From Diadema setosum (taxonomy: Eukaryota; Echinodermata; Echinoidea; Diadematoida; Diadematidae): a DNA stretch of 64,000 nucleotides. Location: the NCBI GenBank assembly GCA_033980235.1, contig CM067059.1, positions 10,364,309 to 10,428,308 on the forward strand, in the 5' to 3' direction. Below the pieces are notes generated by a model. The model was not told the origin of the DNA. It searched no databases and worked only from the letters and a program-made list of their open reading frames with translations. Both the position numbers and the translations under genes were made by a program. This document shows, piece after piece, positions 35,095 to 46,444 of this stretch (positions are counted from its first letter, which is position 1; each line of letters opens with the position of its first letter).

Positions 35095-37624
35095 ACACAC
35101 ACAAACACACACGTTCTAACATGTGCACAGCATGCTCATTAACACTGCCACAAGCTAAGGTTGTCATAGTCTTCAGTACTCAGACCCTACTTTCTCATGA
35201 CACACCACAGCAGCTTATTAAAATCTCCAAGTATTAAAACAGACAACTATGATTTCATCTGCTCCTTTTGAAAGGAAATAATAAGTACAATTTATTAGTA
35301 GTGCAGTATTTAACCACATGCAATCAAGGATCGCCTAGATGCTTTCACAACATTACATATAAATGAATATTATAAATATTGCTTTACCTCATAGCATCAT
35401 TTTATACATCAATGTCAAACCCATTGGTATATGCAACTCAACTGACTTCTATTTTTCATTCAAAATTTGTTTCACTTCAGGTGGTGGTCCTGCACCTAGA
35501 GTCAATATGAAGTATGAGGCCGTGCTAGAGGCACAGTGTATTCAAGCGGTGGAAGGCTTTGCAGGCCAAGAAGCAGAAACTGGCTTTGAACCAGACCTGC
35601 CAGTTGTATGTCAATAATTTCTCTTTTGATTTTATTCATCCCCAAACTTATCATATGAACAAAACATAAGAAAATAAATGGTGTTTTGTAAAGCATGTTT
35701 TGAAATTATAGTCTGACTGAAGAATTTAAGTTGTACTTAAAAAGAAAACTGAAACAAAACAATACAGGCACAATGAATCTTTCAAACATAATGTGACACT
35801 TGCATGCAGAATCATAACCAAAAAAATTAAGGGCAATCTACTTGCAGTCTAACAGGACTGAATTAGATTGCTAGTTGATACATCCCTCAAGATATTACAA
35901 TATATATCATTGCTCAATACCTTCAATGCAGAGGCTGAAAGTTTCATTGGGCAGTAAATTCTGAAATGGAAATGAATGTGTTATATCAGCTATATAGAAA
36001 TCATATCTTTCATGTCAAAGTATTTTCAGTTGGATTACATTCAGAAAATGTCTCATTTCATTTTTGTGAATTTTTGTAACAATAAGTCATGTAGACCTAT
36101 TATTAGAAAAAAAAAAAAATTCTCACAAAGAACACATTTTTGCATCGAGTGTTGTTAACTTTTCTTACTGAAATACCCAGGCTGGAAGTCAAAATACTCA
36201 AGCAAAAAGCATTCTGATGACAATGCAGGGAGCATCTGTTGAAGTTGACGCTGAGAGCATCCAGTCTGATGAATCTGATGAAATGCAAGGTATCATAAAG
36301 CATAATTTTTTTCTATCATGCTTTTTTTTCCTAATTAGTAATACTGCAAACAGAATGTTAAAAAAGTGATAACATTAAGTCAATAACACTGACTGTAAAG
36401 CCTAAAAATAAATAAGGGAATGTTCAGCTAGATGTAAACTGAATGTGAGTTATGTGCTAACAGTAATTCAGTCTCTGTTCTCATTACTATTAAACTGAGT
36501 ATGTGAGAGGTGACAGTCCAATACTAGAGCATTTACTGAGTACAATTTGATAAATTACCATCAGTATGTAGACAATCAATGAAATGAAACTGATTTTGTT
36601 AACCAGTAATAGCTCCCTATTGCTTAACAACACTAACATTGAGAACTTTCACGCAAATGATGAGTTTCATTCGTTAAAGTACTTACTGAATGACTCAATA
36701 TCTCCGAGTTGCTGAATGCTGCACCTGATCTTTTTTGATACAGTACCGTTACTACTGCAGCATCCTGGTTTAAAGGAGACGTCAGTTTTTTCTTTTTTTG
36801 TTGTGAACATAATGAACAATTACAAATTGGTTATACTGAGCACAGAGTTTACGAATTTACTGTGATTGGGAGGAGGAAAAAGAATATTTTCTAAATTTAT
36901 AATATGTCACAATGAACAAGGATAATATCATTGCAGCCTCACTACAAGAATGCATGAGATGGGGCTCAAGGAAGCAGAACAAAAGAATAAACCATTCATA
37001 AATTCTACACATGTGAACTTGTTAAGTACAAGTGTACATGTACATGTTATTGCAATGGTATTACATTGCTAATTTCTGAAATGTGTGAGGCTATGCCATC
37101 ACCACTTCTCAGTTTCATAAGATTTTATTTTTTCAGAGCATAGATTTCTCTCCTCATACACTGTTGACTACAATGTATTTCACAAATCTATGCATGGAAT
37201 TGTTCATTTTTGTACTCCATGGTGTGAAATTATGAAAATCATCTGGAATGCCTCTCTTGACATCAAGAGAAGTCAAAAAATGCGTATCAAGAATTTTAAT
37301 TCAGTATACTAAATACATCACTGTCTGCGATGCTTTTTTGCACGAGATTTCCATCAATAATTTCAAAATGTGCAGCAAATATATGATGCCCACTGTCAAA
37401 ATAATGCCAAATCTAATTTTCAATCATTTGTTAAATGATATTTAATTTTCTAAGGTGCTCTCCCTGAGGAGGAAGAGGAGATCGTAAATGTTGCAGTGAG
37501 GGGTGGTCGAGGGAGAAGAAATGAAAGGAGCACCTATGAGGAGAGGTTCCTGCGACTCGAGGAGGAAAAGGTCACCACCCTCAAAGCAATTCTGGATCAG
37601 TTGAAAATCATTGCGAATAAGTAG
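31075..37624 (+). CDS. Harbinger Myb/SANT-like DNA-binding protein, six exons
   Basis: Exons: one ending at 31077 (its last codon is ATG, followed by GTAAGT), 32067-32198, 33631-33784, 35481-35605, 36181-36289 and 37455-37624 (TAG). All junctions are GT/AG and phases agree, giving 229 aa from the ATG at 32067 or 230 from 31075. Exons 2-4 encode a Myb/SANT-like domain: FTEQHILTMSAYIKQHRQDI, then TRWTELL...SWNSWVSKAKK with three spaced Trp, then TGGGPAP, a motif usual just after this domain in Harbinger and NAIF1-like proteins. An acidic linker and a short C-terminal coiled coil (EERFLRLEEEKVTTLKAILD) follow. In this superfamily the protein binds transposon ends and aids nuclear import of the nuclease. 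In-frame tandem acceptors at 33630/33636 would vary it by two residues. Confidence 0.85.
31328..31359. repeat. (TG)n microsatellite
   Basis: Uninterrupted TG dinucleotides in the first intron of the Myb-like gene. Confidence 0.9.
35057..35113. repeat. (CA)n microsatellite, interrupted
   Basis: CA dinucleotides with AAACACAA interruptions, in the intron between Myb-gene exons at 33.8 and 35.5 kb. Confidence 0.88.
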
Positions 37625-39145
37625 TACTTTGAAATTTTTAATGGATTGTATAGTTTGAGTTTGAATGGGAATTACAGACTCCAACCTCTATTTATTTATT
37701 CATTCATTATTGGTTACATGCATAGAATAAAAGTTGCTACATAGGTAACTGGTATGCATTATCTGTAATGTATGGCTCTCCAAATGGGTCTAGATTATGT
37801 CTCAACAATGTGAGATGGCAGTTTCACGTAAGTGAATACAAAAAAGAAAAACCTAAAACGGCATGTTTGCCATTATGTAAATCTATTGTTCACCTTCCTT
37901 GATCTTGGTTTCAATTTAATGTAAGAAAAATTTGAGGGAAGCACATCAAAATCTGTATGTGCCATGGTGTAAATCCCTTGTGTGCTACATTATTCTGAGA
38001 TGGCAACGTGGTTATGCCTTTGTCAAAGATATTCTGTTTTGAAAATCCATGTACATCTTACAAATTTTAGTTTCCTGGACAAGCAATGAGAAAAGTTGAA
38101 GAAAAATTATCAAGCTTTGCTTGATATATTTATAAAAATGAAGATTGTATGAAAATCTTTTTTTTTTTCCCCCGTCAAATGACCAGTAGCCTTAGAGCAT
38201 GACTTTTGCACACAAACAATGACAAAAACTTGGAATTCACTCGGGAGTCCAGTATGAAACACCTGCACTTGATAATCAATCACTCCAAAAAATGTATGTT
38301 ACATGTGGCAGGCATGGAATAGCAAGAAATGCTTTCACTGCATTGTGGCATTTGGCGATTTACCGATTAGTGGGCGGGTTTGTACGCTTGACCAGAATAT
38401 GTGAACTTGGCATGCCGTCGACTGAGTTGGGAGTGCGAATGCAGCACATGAAGAGTTAAGCTTTGACCCCATGGCCGAAATCTTTTCAGCTGATATATTT
38501 TGCAGTAATGCCTACCCAATTTTATGCATGCATACCAAATTTCATAAAGTGCATGCATAGAATAACAGCTTTAATTCAACCAAAACATAAAAATTTTACT
38601 ACTTACATCATGCTTTCAAACATTGACTCCAAAAGAAAAAAGAAAAAAAAAATGCCACTGTCAGGCCATACATGCACATGTATGCATAAGTTCCATGAAG
38701 CTATATTTAGCCAATTTTGATATGTACATGTATATGAGGAAACGGTGAATTTAAACAAAATTGTGACCCTTTAACTTTGAACTGTGACCGGCATACCCAC
38801 ATCTTTTCCTACAAAACCTTTATCTGGTTAAGAATGCATACATTAAAAATGAATAAATATACATTTTGGCAATATGTAGGTATTGACAAATTATTATTGA
38901 AGCTTTACAACTTTGACCCCTTTGCATTTGACTTTTCTCTCAGAGCATGTGCAACTAAACTTTGATATTTTGTTATTCATTATCTCAAGTTATCAAGTTT
39001 CATAGTATCTCATTGATACTTGTAATGTTTCCAAAGTTACACTGCTTGAAAACTTGGTCATGGACGGATTGATAGAATACTCAAGCCATAACACAGAGTG
39101 TCTCTTTGTTGCAAGGACACCCATGCAAGGACACACAAAAGAATG
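37625..39145. other. Intergenic segment between the convergent Harbinger genes
   Basis: Lies between the Myb-gene stop (37624) and the transposase stop (39146). It should hold both 3' UTRs and polyadenylation sites; AATAAA occurs shortly after the Myb stop (near 37727). No additional coding segment was recognised. Confidence 0.5.
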
Positions 39146-41988
39146 TCACATGAAATGATATTCTATTAGCCGAGCTCTTGCAGCAGCTCCACACGGTGCA
39201 TGTTCAAGAGGCAGTTGCCAGTCATGATCTTCTTCCATGTGGAATTCAACATCAGGTTGGTGCAAGTCCTTGCTGATGTTGTGCAGAACAGCACATGCCA
39301 CGATGACATCCCCAGCCCGTATGGGACTCATTTGCAGGCCTTGACCGATGAGGCACCTAAATTTATTTTTGAGCTGCCCATTTACCTGTTCAACAGTTGC
39401 GCGAGTGCGGCTGTGTGATCTGAAAAGAGCAATTTAGAAATACATCGGTTTAGTCATGATTAGGACAACATTCTGAACACACAAAAAAGAACTTCAAACC
39501 TCTATGGTTGAAAGATAGGGATAATCTGGCTTGAAAGTAGGGAAAAAAGGAACAGCTGTCAAATGAGTGTGTATAGAAATCATTCAGAAATGTAAGATTT
39601 CCATATTCAAACAATTGCTGGGAATTGTGAACTTAAAGAATCTTTAGTCCAGATTCAGAATGAAATTCTTCTGTCGAGGTGTTTTGCATTGCGACTGATT
39701 GACAAATTACCCTACGTCGATATGAACAAGCACTGCATTGATCAGTATTTCAGTAGTAGCCCTGATAAAAAAAATCATGGACAGACATACTCAAGCAGGA
39801 TTCAAACCTATGACCTCCTGATCGAAGGACAGGTGTCATCTCCACTACATCACCGAACTTTAGCCCGACAGCAAGTGTTGGTTCTAATCCTTATTTATAG
39901 CGTGCAGCGGGTACCGTGTAATTATTCAAATTCATGACATTCTTCTGTCGAGGAGTTCTTCATTGCAACTTATTGTCAAATTGCCCTATATCGACGTCGA
40001 TGTAGGGCAATTTTTCAATCAGTTGCAATGAAATTAAGAATGGTTTGGAGTTCTGCATCAGATCAAATAAGAGTAGACATGATGTCAACTGCAAGTGGCT
40101 CTTTAATATCAGCTGTCAAAGAATTATGTGATTAACGGTACACTGAATATTGGTGGTAAGGTAACCCTGGCACGGGGCGCTGTAACATCTACGTATTTGG
40201 GGTTGCTACTGCGGTTAATGGTAAGGGTATTAATCTGTTGTCATTTCCAACATTTTTCAGAATGTGATTCGCAATCAAATATTTCACATTTTTAGTACTC
40301 TCACAATGCAAAGTGCATACTTAACCTTTCGTAGCCCGATCAGACACTGTAAGTACACTGTGCGATACGTACCTACCTACAGCGACTGGGCTGTGTATAG
40401 TTAAACCTTTCGAAACCCTGAATTGTAAATTGCATGCTTGACATTTCAAAAATATATCAAAATAAAACTGAAAGTTAACAACAGTTGTAGGATTAGGAAT
40501 TTAAACAAATAAAAATCAAAATTCACATCTTTGTGACATTTTCCATAAAAATAAAAAAAAAAGTTTACCATTACCACTGACTGTACCAGTATGCTAGTAC
40601 TAGCAGTAGCAGTAACTACCAAACAAAAATGAAAAGATGATTATCATAACTGAAGGAATGTGCCGACAACTGAAGGTAAAATTAAAAAAAAAAAAATGGA
40701 AAGAGTTCCTTGTTACCCCCACTCACATACACACTAGTTTGCCCAGAATCGGTAGATTATTAATGCTATTTTTTTCTTTTTTTGCTGGTGGTATTAAACT
40801 AAATAGGTTATGTGAATTAAGTCTTCCAATAAATGGCATAATAGTCTAGATCTAGTTACGTTAATTGTTAGTGAAAGGAAATAGTAACGTTAATTTGTTT
40901 ATTTTGTGCAAGTTAGTGACGAAGGGACAGGAACTCTCCTCCCCCCCCCCCCCCAAAAAAAAAAGAAGTATATATAGACCTATGTTTCTTCTGACAAACA
41001 TTTTCTGCCGTGCCTTCTCATTTGCAGTGACTAAACATGTGATGTAGTATCAGATCACGTATCATCACTACGGTACCGTATCTTGAATTGGCCATGACAC
41101 TCCATCGTCACTCTGACTTAGTGACTATTATTTCCCCCGCTTGCACGGGGCTGGGAGGTGCTTACGAACCGCTAATTCCACCAATTAGTGTACCAACATA
41201 CCTGCTGCAACCTCACTCTAATTATCAATTTCGTCCTCAAAATAACTACCTTGTCAATATTCAAATTCACCAATGTCTTCCGTGGATTCTCCCAGTAGTC
41301 CCTAGTCTAGCATGCAAGAGCCTCGTCGGTTGTATGGTTTTCTTGGCATTTTCCCCGTAGGCAATAGGCACTGGCCTAGCCTAGGCTCTTTATTCACTTT
41401 TTTCTCTAGAAGTGAGGTCCCTAGAAGTCTCGTCTAACACACTGTGATGCACGAATTTCACGCCCGCGCAACGCCCGCAATGTAAATTGTATTGCGAACA
41501 TTGCACAAATTGAGATGATCACATGATCGAAAATGTGGGCAAAAGATGTCACATGACTGATAAGGTGATGGGTAGGGTGATGCCAAACAGGTTCTAAAGC
41601 TATGTAGATTTTTTGGGGGGTGATGCCTGGTTATACTATACTATTTTACTTTCTCGACGAGGCTGGAAATAAAAAAAAAAAATGGGTCATTCGCGTTCAA
41701 GTGGTTAATTCAATAATTTTTATACAGATTTATAAATATTGAAGAATAGATAAGAATGTCTGTGTGTCGCACACAAACAATATTGTATAATGTGACTGAT
41801 GAACTTAAGTGCAACTTGTGACATTACACTGTATTACAAAAAGGTGTTATACTAATGATGTTTTGTTTTCATTTTATTTCCAACATTAGTAATAGGCCAA
41901 GAATTTAAGACATGAAAAATATTGTAAATATATAAATTGGTGAGTTTATGATATAGCCTCTTTGCCACACTGATGAAATGTCATCTGT

Positions 41989-42027
<39 letters not shown>

Positions 42028-45000
42028 TTTTTTAAATAAAAGCTATCATAGCAATAGTACATGCACCTATACAATGCTCCTTTATTAAGTTTCATCAAAA
42101 GACAACTATTAAACCAAATTTTTGATTAAAAAAAAGATGTCACCTCAATTGTATATGTTTTTTTTTCCAAACCTTGCAGGCTGATCTAAGATTTGGATGT
42201 AAATTTTCCCCATTTTAAATTATACTCACTGGTTGTACGCCCTTTGTGCACGATTGTCTGGATTCAAGACGGGGGTCATAAGCCAGGGATGGAGGGCATA
42301 ACCTGAATCCCCCAACAGAATTCCCTCAAGGGTTCCATTCGCAAATTTCTGTCCAATGATGCTGTTCTGTTGAGAAAATAAAGTTGGAATACAGTTATGC
42401 CTTGAATTCAATGAATTCATCATGATAGCATTGTTTCAACAATGCATATGTTTAGTGCTGTTTGGAGTTAGAAAAAGAAAAAGAAAAAGAAAAAAGAAAT
42501 CTTGTCAAAACTTTAAAACTAAAATGAATTTGTTATAATTCAAAAGGAAGATGTATATATTATCATATCGGCTCACAAAACCTTAACATGTATTAGCAAG
42601 TCATAAGGAATAAGCTTGCAGGTATAATGTAGAATTCATATCTATGTCATCATACCGTACTTCAGGAAGTTTACTTTGAATTTATCATCAGTAAAGCACT
42701 TTAGGGCTACACTGATGTGCAAACACGTTTTCTGATAACAACTCATTGGTTATAAATTTATTGATATTTGTACAGTATATATCTTTGTATATATTTTTCT
42801 TCATGTACAGTAATTGTAATTCTTTTCTTTCATGTAGATGATGCAATGCAAATAAGAAACTGTACATTATTATAACTCAATACTTCATTTGGATATTGAG
42901 TATGTAATCTATGTTATTGTTTGTGAAATTTGTAATGCATGTATGCCTACTGACATCAGGAATAAATACAACAAGGTGTCAACAAGAAAAAAAAAATCAC
43001 CTGCAGAATTCTGGAGTCGTGTGTACTCCCCGGCCAGCGGGCCACAATGTTTGTAATCTTGAACTCTGCGTTGGAGATGATTTGTACATTTATTGAGTGA
43101 CGCCCTTTACGGTTCACATAAACATACTCTTCTTCTCCAAGTGGGGCTCCGCTCAAACACACGTGGGTCCCGTCTACAACACCAACGACGTGTGGAAATT
43201 GGGCGATATTGTGAAACTTCACCTGCGTGTTCCTCACGTCCTCCCGAGTGCAGGGGAACTTTATGTACTGAAATCAAAAGAAACATTTGGAGAAAGTATG
43301 TTTCATTTACTCATTGGTAGTAAGTGTATCATGAACTTTTCCATTACTGTTAAAGTATTTGTATCAAATAAGGAATTACCCTCAGGTCTTTTTTTTTTTT
43401 TTTTTCAAAAGTGTACCGGTATTGAAAGCCATGCAGAAGGTTGCATGCATTATATCAAAGTTTTACTCAAATATATTTCAGTTCATCGACATGCATAAAT
43501 TTAGTACTGGTAGATTGTCTGCCTAGGCTCTATAGCTATCAAGACTCATTTCTAGTCCCGTAAGGGTTATATTTTAATCTCAATACTTTTTTTTTTTTTT
43601 TTTTTTGGTGATTAGCCATTTTGTAAAGAGAGTGAGAAAAGAAATAATAGGACAATGGAATTGAAACCCATATATATATATACAATATATATATATTCAT
43701 CACGCTTTGGCCTGCATGCATTGCTTTATACCCACTTTTGAATGTGTGTGTGTGTGTTTGTACTTGAAGGGTTTGTTTGCAAAAACCGATAAGTCCATTT
43801 TTCAAGATTTTGAAGTACGGTCTCTGTCATAAAGTACAAAATAATATCTTTTAAATGATATATTGCTCACTACATATAAAGGTACATTTTTTTGAAGTTA
43901 TGGTCAAAAGAAGCTAAATTTTTCTTATTATTCTCTTTTGGCAAATATGGACTTATCGGTTTTTGCAAACAAACTCTTCACTTGCTTTTTTATATTAATG
44001 TACATCCCTATGACCTGAAAACTTTTTACAAATCAAAACAGCCTTGGTCTATACAGTTACAGGAATATATCCAAATTTCACTTCACAATATAGATACTGG
44101 TAACCTCAGGAAAAAAAAATGTAACAATAAAGCATGAAGTAATATAATTAACGCATGTCGGGGCCTATTTATCACTATTTTTTATTTATTTATTTTTTTT
44201 TTTAGTTTAGAATAAATAAAATTGACAATACCTGTTAGTCGTAAAATCTTATAGTCATACTAATTACATTTTTTCTTACTACAGTATAATCTTAATTGCT
44301 ATTGAGAACATGTGAACCGCCATCCTCATTTTTTCTTTATTTCTTTCTTTTTTGCTTTCTTTCTTCTTCTTCTTCTTCTTTTCCTCCACCTCATCCTTAT
44401 CATTGTTGGTGGACCTAAACCCACCATACATTCTCTTTATTTCTACTAATAAGTTGTTGTTTATTTCACAACACGTAGGTGCTCCATCCGCCGCGCGATA
44501 GATAGACGACAGGAATCTGTGTGACAGACTTAGGTCAGTGCAGGTAGGTGGGCCTTGTCATAGTGACCACGTGAAGGACCGTGCTGAAGGATGTATTTGT
44601 AAAATAATTAATACTCCTAGCTGGCTAGTAGCACCTGTCAGACCTAATCATGGTAGCTCCATGGTACAATGCAAGAATTTCGATCGGTACCGCGGACGCC
44701 GTGTGTTCTTATACGCCGTATGTATAACGCGTGCGTACCAAACTTTAGAACGTGTCGACACTGAACTGGGGTTACTGTGACTACAAAAGTTGGGCCAAAA
44801 GTTTGGAGTATTGGCCAATACTAATACCATGGCAACTGAACTCCTATATTCCTGATCAACATTAGATGGACTCTGAACCAGAGCAAGGTGAATTGCAATA
44901 AGTGCAACTGCGACAGCGATTTCGAAACGCTGCCATCTCGAAAAGGAACATTCAGTGAGTTTGAGTCTACGGCGATTTGTAATAATAACACAATTATTAC

Positions 45001-45941
45001 CCAATGGGACTAATGAGCGAGACGCACTATGCTCTCGTTTCGTAATGTTATGCTTTTTGTGTGCTAGCAATAGTGGTATTAAGGAATTTCTCAAAAATTT
45101 CATTTCACCGAAATCAAAAAAAAAAATAAATCTGAATTTGATAGTGTGGCAACCAGAAATAAATAGATGTCACATAGATGGTGAAGTTTCGCATGGAGTT
45201 GTTATTGTTTGCGATTCGCGTAGAACTGCTCTATGTATGCACTGCGGTAGTAGTGGTTTTAGACGTGCAGACGATACCATTGGCATTGCATGGCATTCAA
45301 AGCCCTCAATCAATCTACATTATTTCTATAATTACAGCCATAGCCTACCAACTAGGTCTTTCAATCTTCAGAGTGCATGATTTTATCAACTGAGATGTGA
45401 GGAGTGCTATTTTGTGTGATTTTTAATTGCAAATCATTAAATAATACAAGAATGAATTTTACTTTAGGCCCTTTACACTACAGCCTACAGGCACAGCTGT
45501 AATTTGGCAATTGCTAGTGGCAGTGCACTGAACACTCTGAATCTTGAGTTCTTAGATAACATTGATAAATGATATCAATTTGATATGATTGAAACTCACC
45601 TCATTTCTCCGTTGACACAGGGCTTTTGTTACCCTCCTCACCACCCTGCTGCAGGTTGCTACACTGATGCCATGCATTGCAGCGCTATTATCTAGTACTG
45701 AACCTGTCGCGTAGAAGCGCAATGCAATGAATACTTGAAGGCTGGCAGGCACAGCGTGACTTCGGTTGGTACGGTGTTCCAGCTGGCCTGCCAGGTTGTC
45801 GATGATGTGCATGATACCCCCACGGTTGAAGCGATATTTTTTGAAGAGGTCTGTGTCATCATAACAATCTAACGGATTAAGTCTGTCCCTAAATACCCTC
45901 TCCCTCCTCAGCCCCCTGTGCACTAACATCAAGTAGGCCAT
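39146..45941 (-). CDS. HARBI1-like PIF/Harbinger transposase (DDE nuclease), four exons
   Basis: Minus-strand exons 45941-45600, 43267-43001, 42366-42230 and 39419-39146 (TGA) join with GT/AG sites and matching phases to give 339 aa, close to the usual HARBI1-family length (about 350). Exon 1 has the N-terminal helix-turn-helix-like region. Exon 2 carries YIKFP and VVDGTH; exon 3 GDSGY and HPWLMTP; exon 4 RTRATVE and KNKFRCL, then VIVACAVLHNI. The catalytic triad is D146, D223 and E259, with the second and third separated by 35 residues as in active DDE enzymes. There is no stop or frameshift, so the protein may be functional. It should cut and rejoin the element's ends, acting with the Myb-like protein encoded at 31-37.6 kb. 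Its start lies 250 bp from the right end, so its promoter is probably in the subterminal repeats. Confidence 0.9.
39775..39870 (-). repeat. tRNA-derived SINE in transposase intron 3
   Basis: On the minus strand GGTGATGTAGTGGA (39854-39841) is an A box and GGTTTGAATCC (39808-39798) a B box, 46 bases apart as in tRNA promoters. An A/T-rich tail follows near 39765. It inserted into the Harbinger element after its arrival, or was carried along with it. Confidence 0.6.
39956..40032. repeat. Imperfect palindrome with an outlying direct copy
   Basis: TTCATTGCAAC...AAATTGCCCTA is followed, across a TCGACGTCGA centre, by its inverse. A related copy in direct orientation lies at 39674-39722. The SINE at 39.8 kb lies between the copies, so this looks like a foldback element split or flanked by the SINE. 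Confidence 0.6.
41994..42021. repeat. (AT)n microsatellite
   Basis: Uninterrupted AT dinucleotides in transposase intron 3, not far from exon 3. Confidence 0.88.
43767..43978. mobile_element. Small MITE in transposase intron 1
   Basis: Perfect 28-bp inverted repeats at 43771-43798 and 43947-43974 (both contain CAAAAACCGATAAGTCCAT or its inverse). The outer symmetry extends to GAAGGG / GAAGAG. There is no coding capacity. No clear target duplication was identified, so the superfamily is open. Confidence 0.6.
44640..45110. other. GC-balanced segment within transposase intron 1
   Basis: More G/C than the rest of the intron, with open frames on both strands (the largest 151 codons on the minus strand, 45103-44648). 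No domain or splice context was recognised. The splice from exon 1 directly to exon 2 gives a complete nuclease, so this is not needed for coding. Confidence 0.3.
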
Positions 45942-45994
45942 CTTTAGCTTGCTTGTGTCGTCATAGTAATGGGAAGTTGTCGCTCCAGCATGTC

Positions 45995-46170
45995 CTTGGA
46001 CAGATTTTGACGCTCATGCTGAGCAGCGTCAGAATTGTTGTCGCTCCAGCGACATTTTGACGTCGATTGTGCAGCGTCAACTTTTTATGAAATGCGCTGC
46101 AGCGTCAAGTTTACAATTTGACGCTGCAGGGAGGAAGTTGACGCTGAATAGGGGACTTGACGCTGTCGCT
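45995..46170. promoter_or_regulatory. Right subterminal repeats (TTGACGCT motif)
   Basis: TTGACGCT or AGCGTCAA occurs exactly at about 46007, 46073, 46101, 46118, 46138 and 46157, with variants at 46025 (AGCGTCAG) and 46056 (TTGACGTC). TTGTCGCTCCAGC also occurs twice (near 45979 and 46039). The block separates the right terminal repeat from the transposase start and probably combines protein-binding sites with the promoter. Confidence 0.7.
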
Positions 46171-46175
46171 CTACC

Positions 46176-46191
46176 TTTGTGAAACGGGGCC
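46176..46191 (-). repeat. Right terminal inverted repeat of the Harbinger element
   Basis: TTTGTGAAACGGGGCC, the perfect inverse of the left end at 30697-30712, followed by the CTG duplication. Confidence 0.88.
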
Positions 46192-46241
46192 CTGGTCTCC
46201 TTCCACTGGTGATAAACACACGCACGCGTGCACACACACAC

Positions 46242-46290
<49 letters not shown>

Positions 46291-46366
46291 TTAAAACCTA
46301 AAATGGCATTAAAACGCTTTATCCTGCCGAGGAAAGCGCATGTTTTAGAAACAAGACACCACATGC

Positions 46367-46417
<51 letters not shown>

Positions 46418-46440
46418 TTATTTATTTATTTATTTATTTA
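46242..46440. repeat. TA and TTTA microsatellites around a small hairpin
   Basis: (TA)n at about 46242-46287 and 46370-46411, then (TTTA)n. Between them AAAGCGCATGT and ACATGCGCTTT form an 11-bp inverted repeat (46333-46374). Confidence 0.85.
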
Positions 46441-46444
46441 TATA

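Larger units (their letters stand above)
30694..46194. mobile_element. Apparently complete PIF/Harbinger DNA transposon, 15.5 kb
   Basis: The element is 30697-46191. GGCCCCGTTTCACAAA at the left end is matched perfectly and inversely at 46176-46191, and CTG flanks both sides (30694-30696 and 46192-46194), a 3-bp duplication as in PIF/Harbinger. Inside are the two genes that define the superfamily, both with open, spliceable frames: a Myb/SANT-like protein (plus strand) and a DDE nuclease (minus strand), arranged convergently with 3' ends about 1.5 kb apart. The 15.5-kb length is large for the group and comes from long introns holding a SINE, a MITE, foldbacks and microsatellites. The TSD is CTG rather than the usual TWA. 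Confidence 0.88.

Noticed and set aside
44648..45103. 151-codon minus-strand frame inside transposase intron 1
   Set aside because: Skipping it gives an exact HARBI1-like join (exon 1 to YIKFP), and the frame has no similarity to known domains.
45995..46170. CRISPR-like short repeats
   Set aside because: Motifs are 8 bp, in both orientations and irregularly spaced at a eukaryotic transposon end; not an array.
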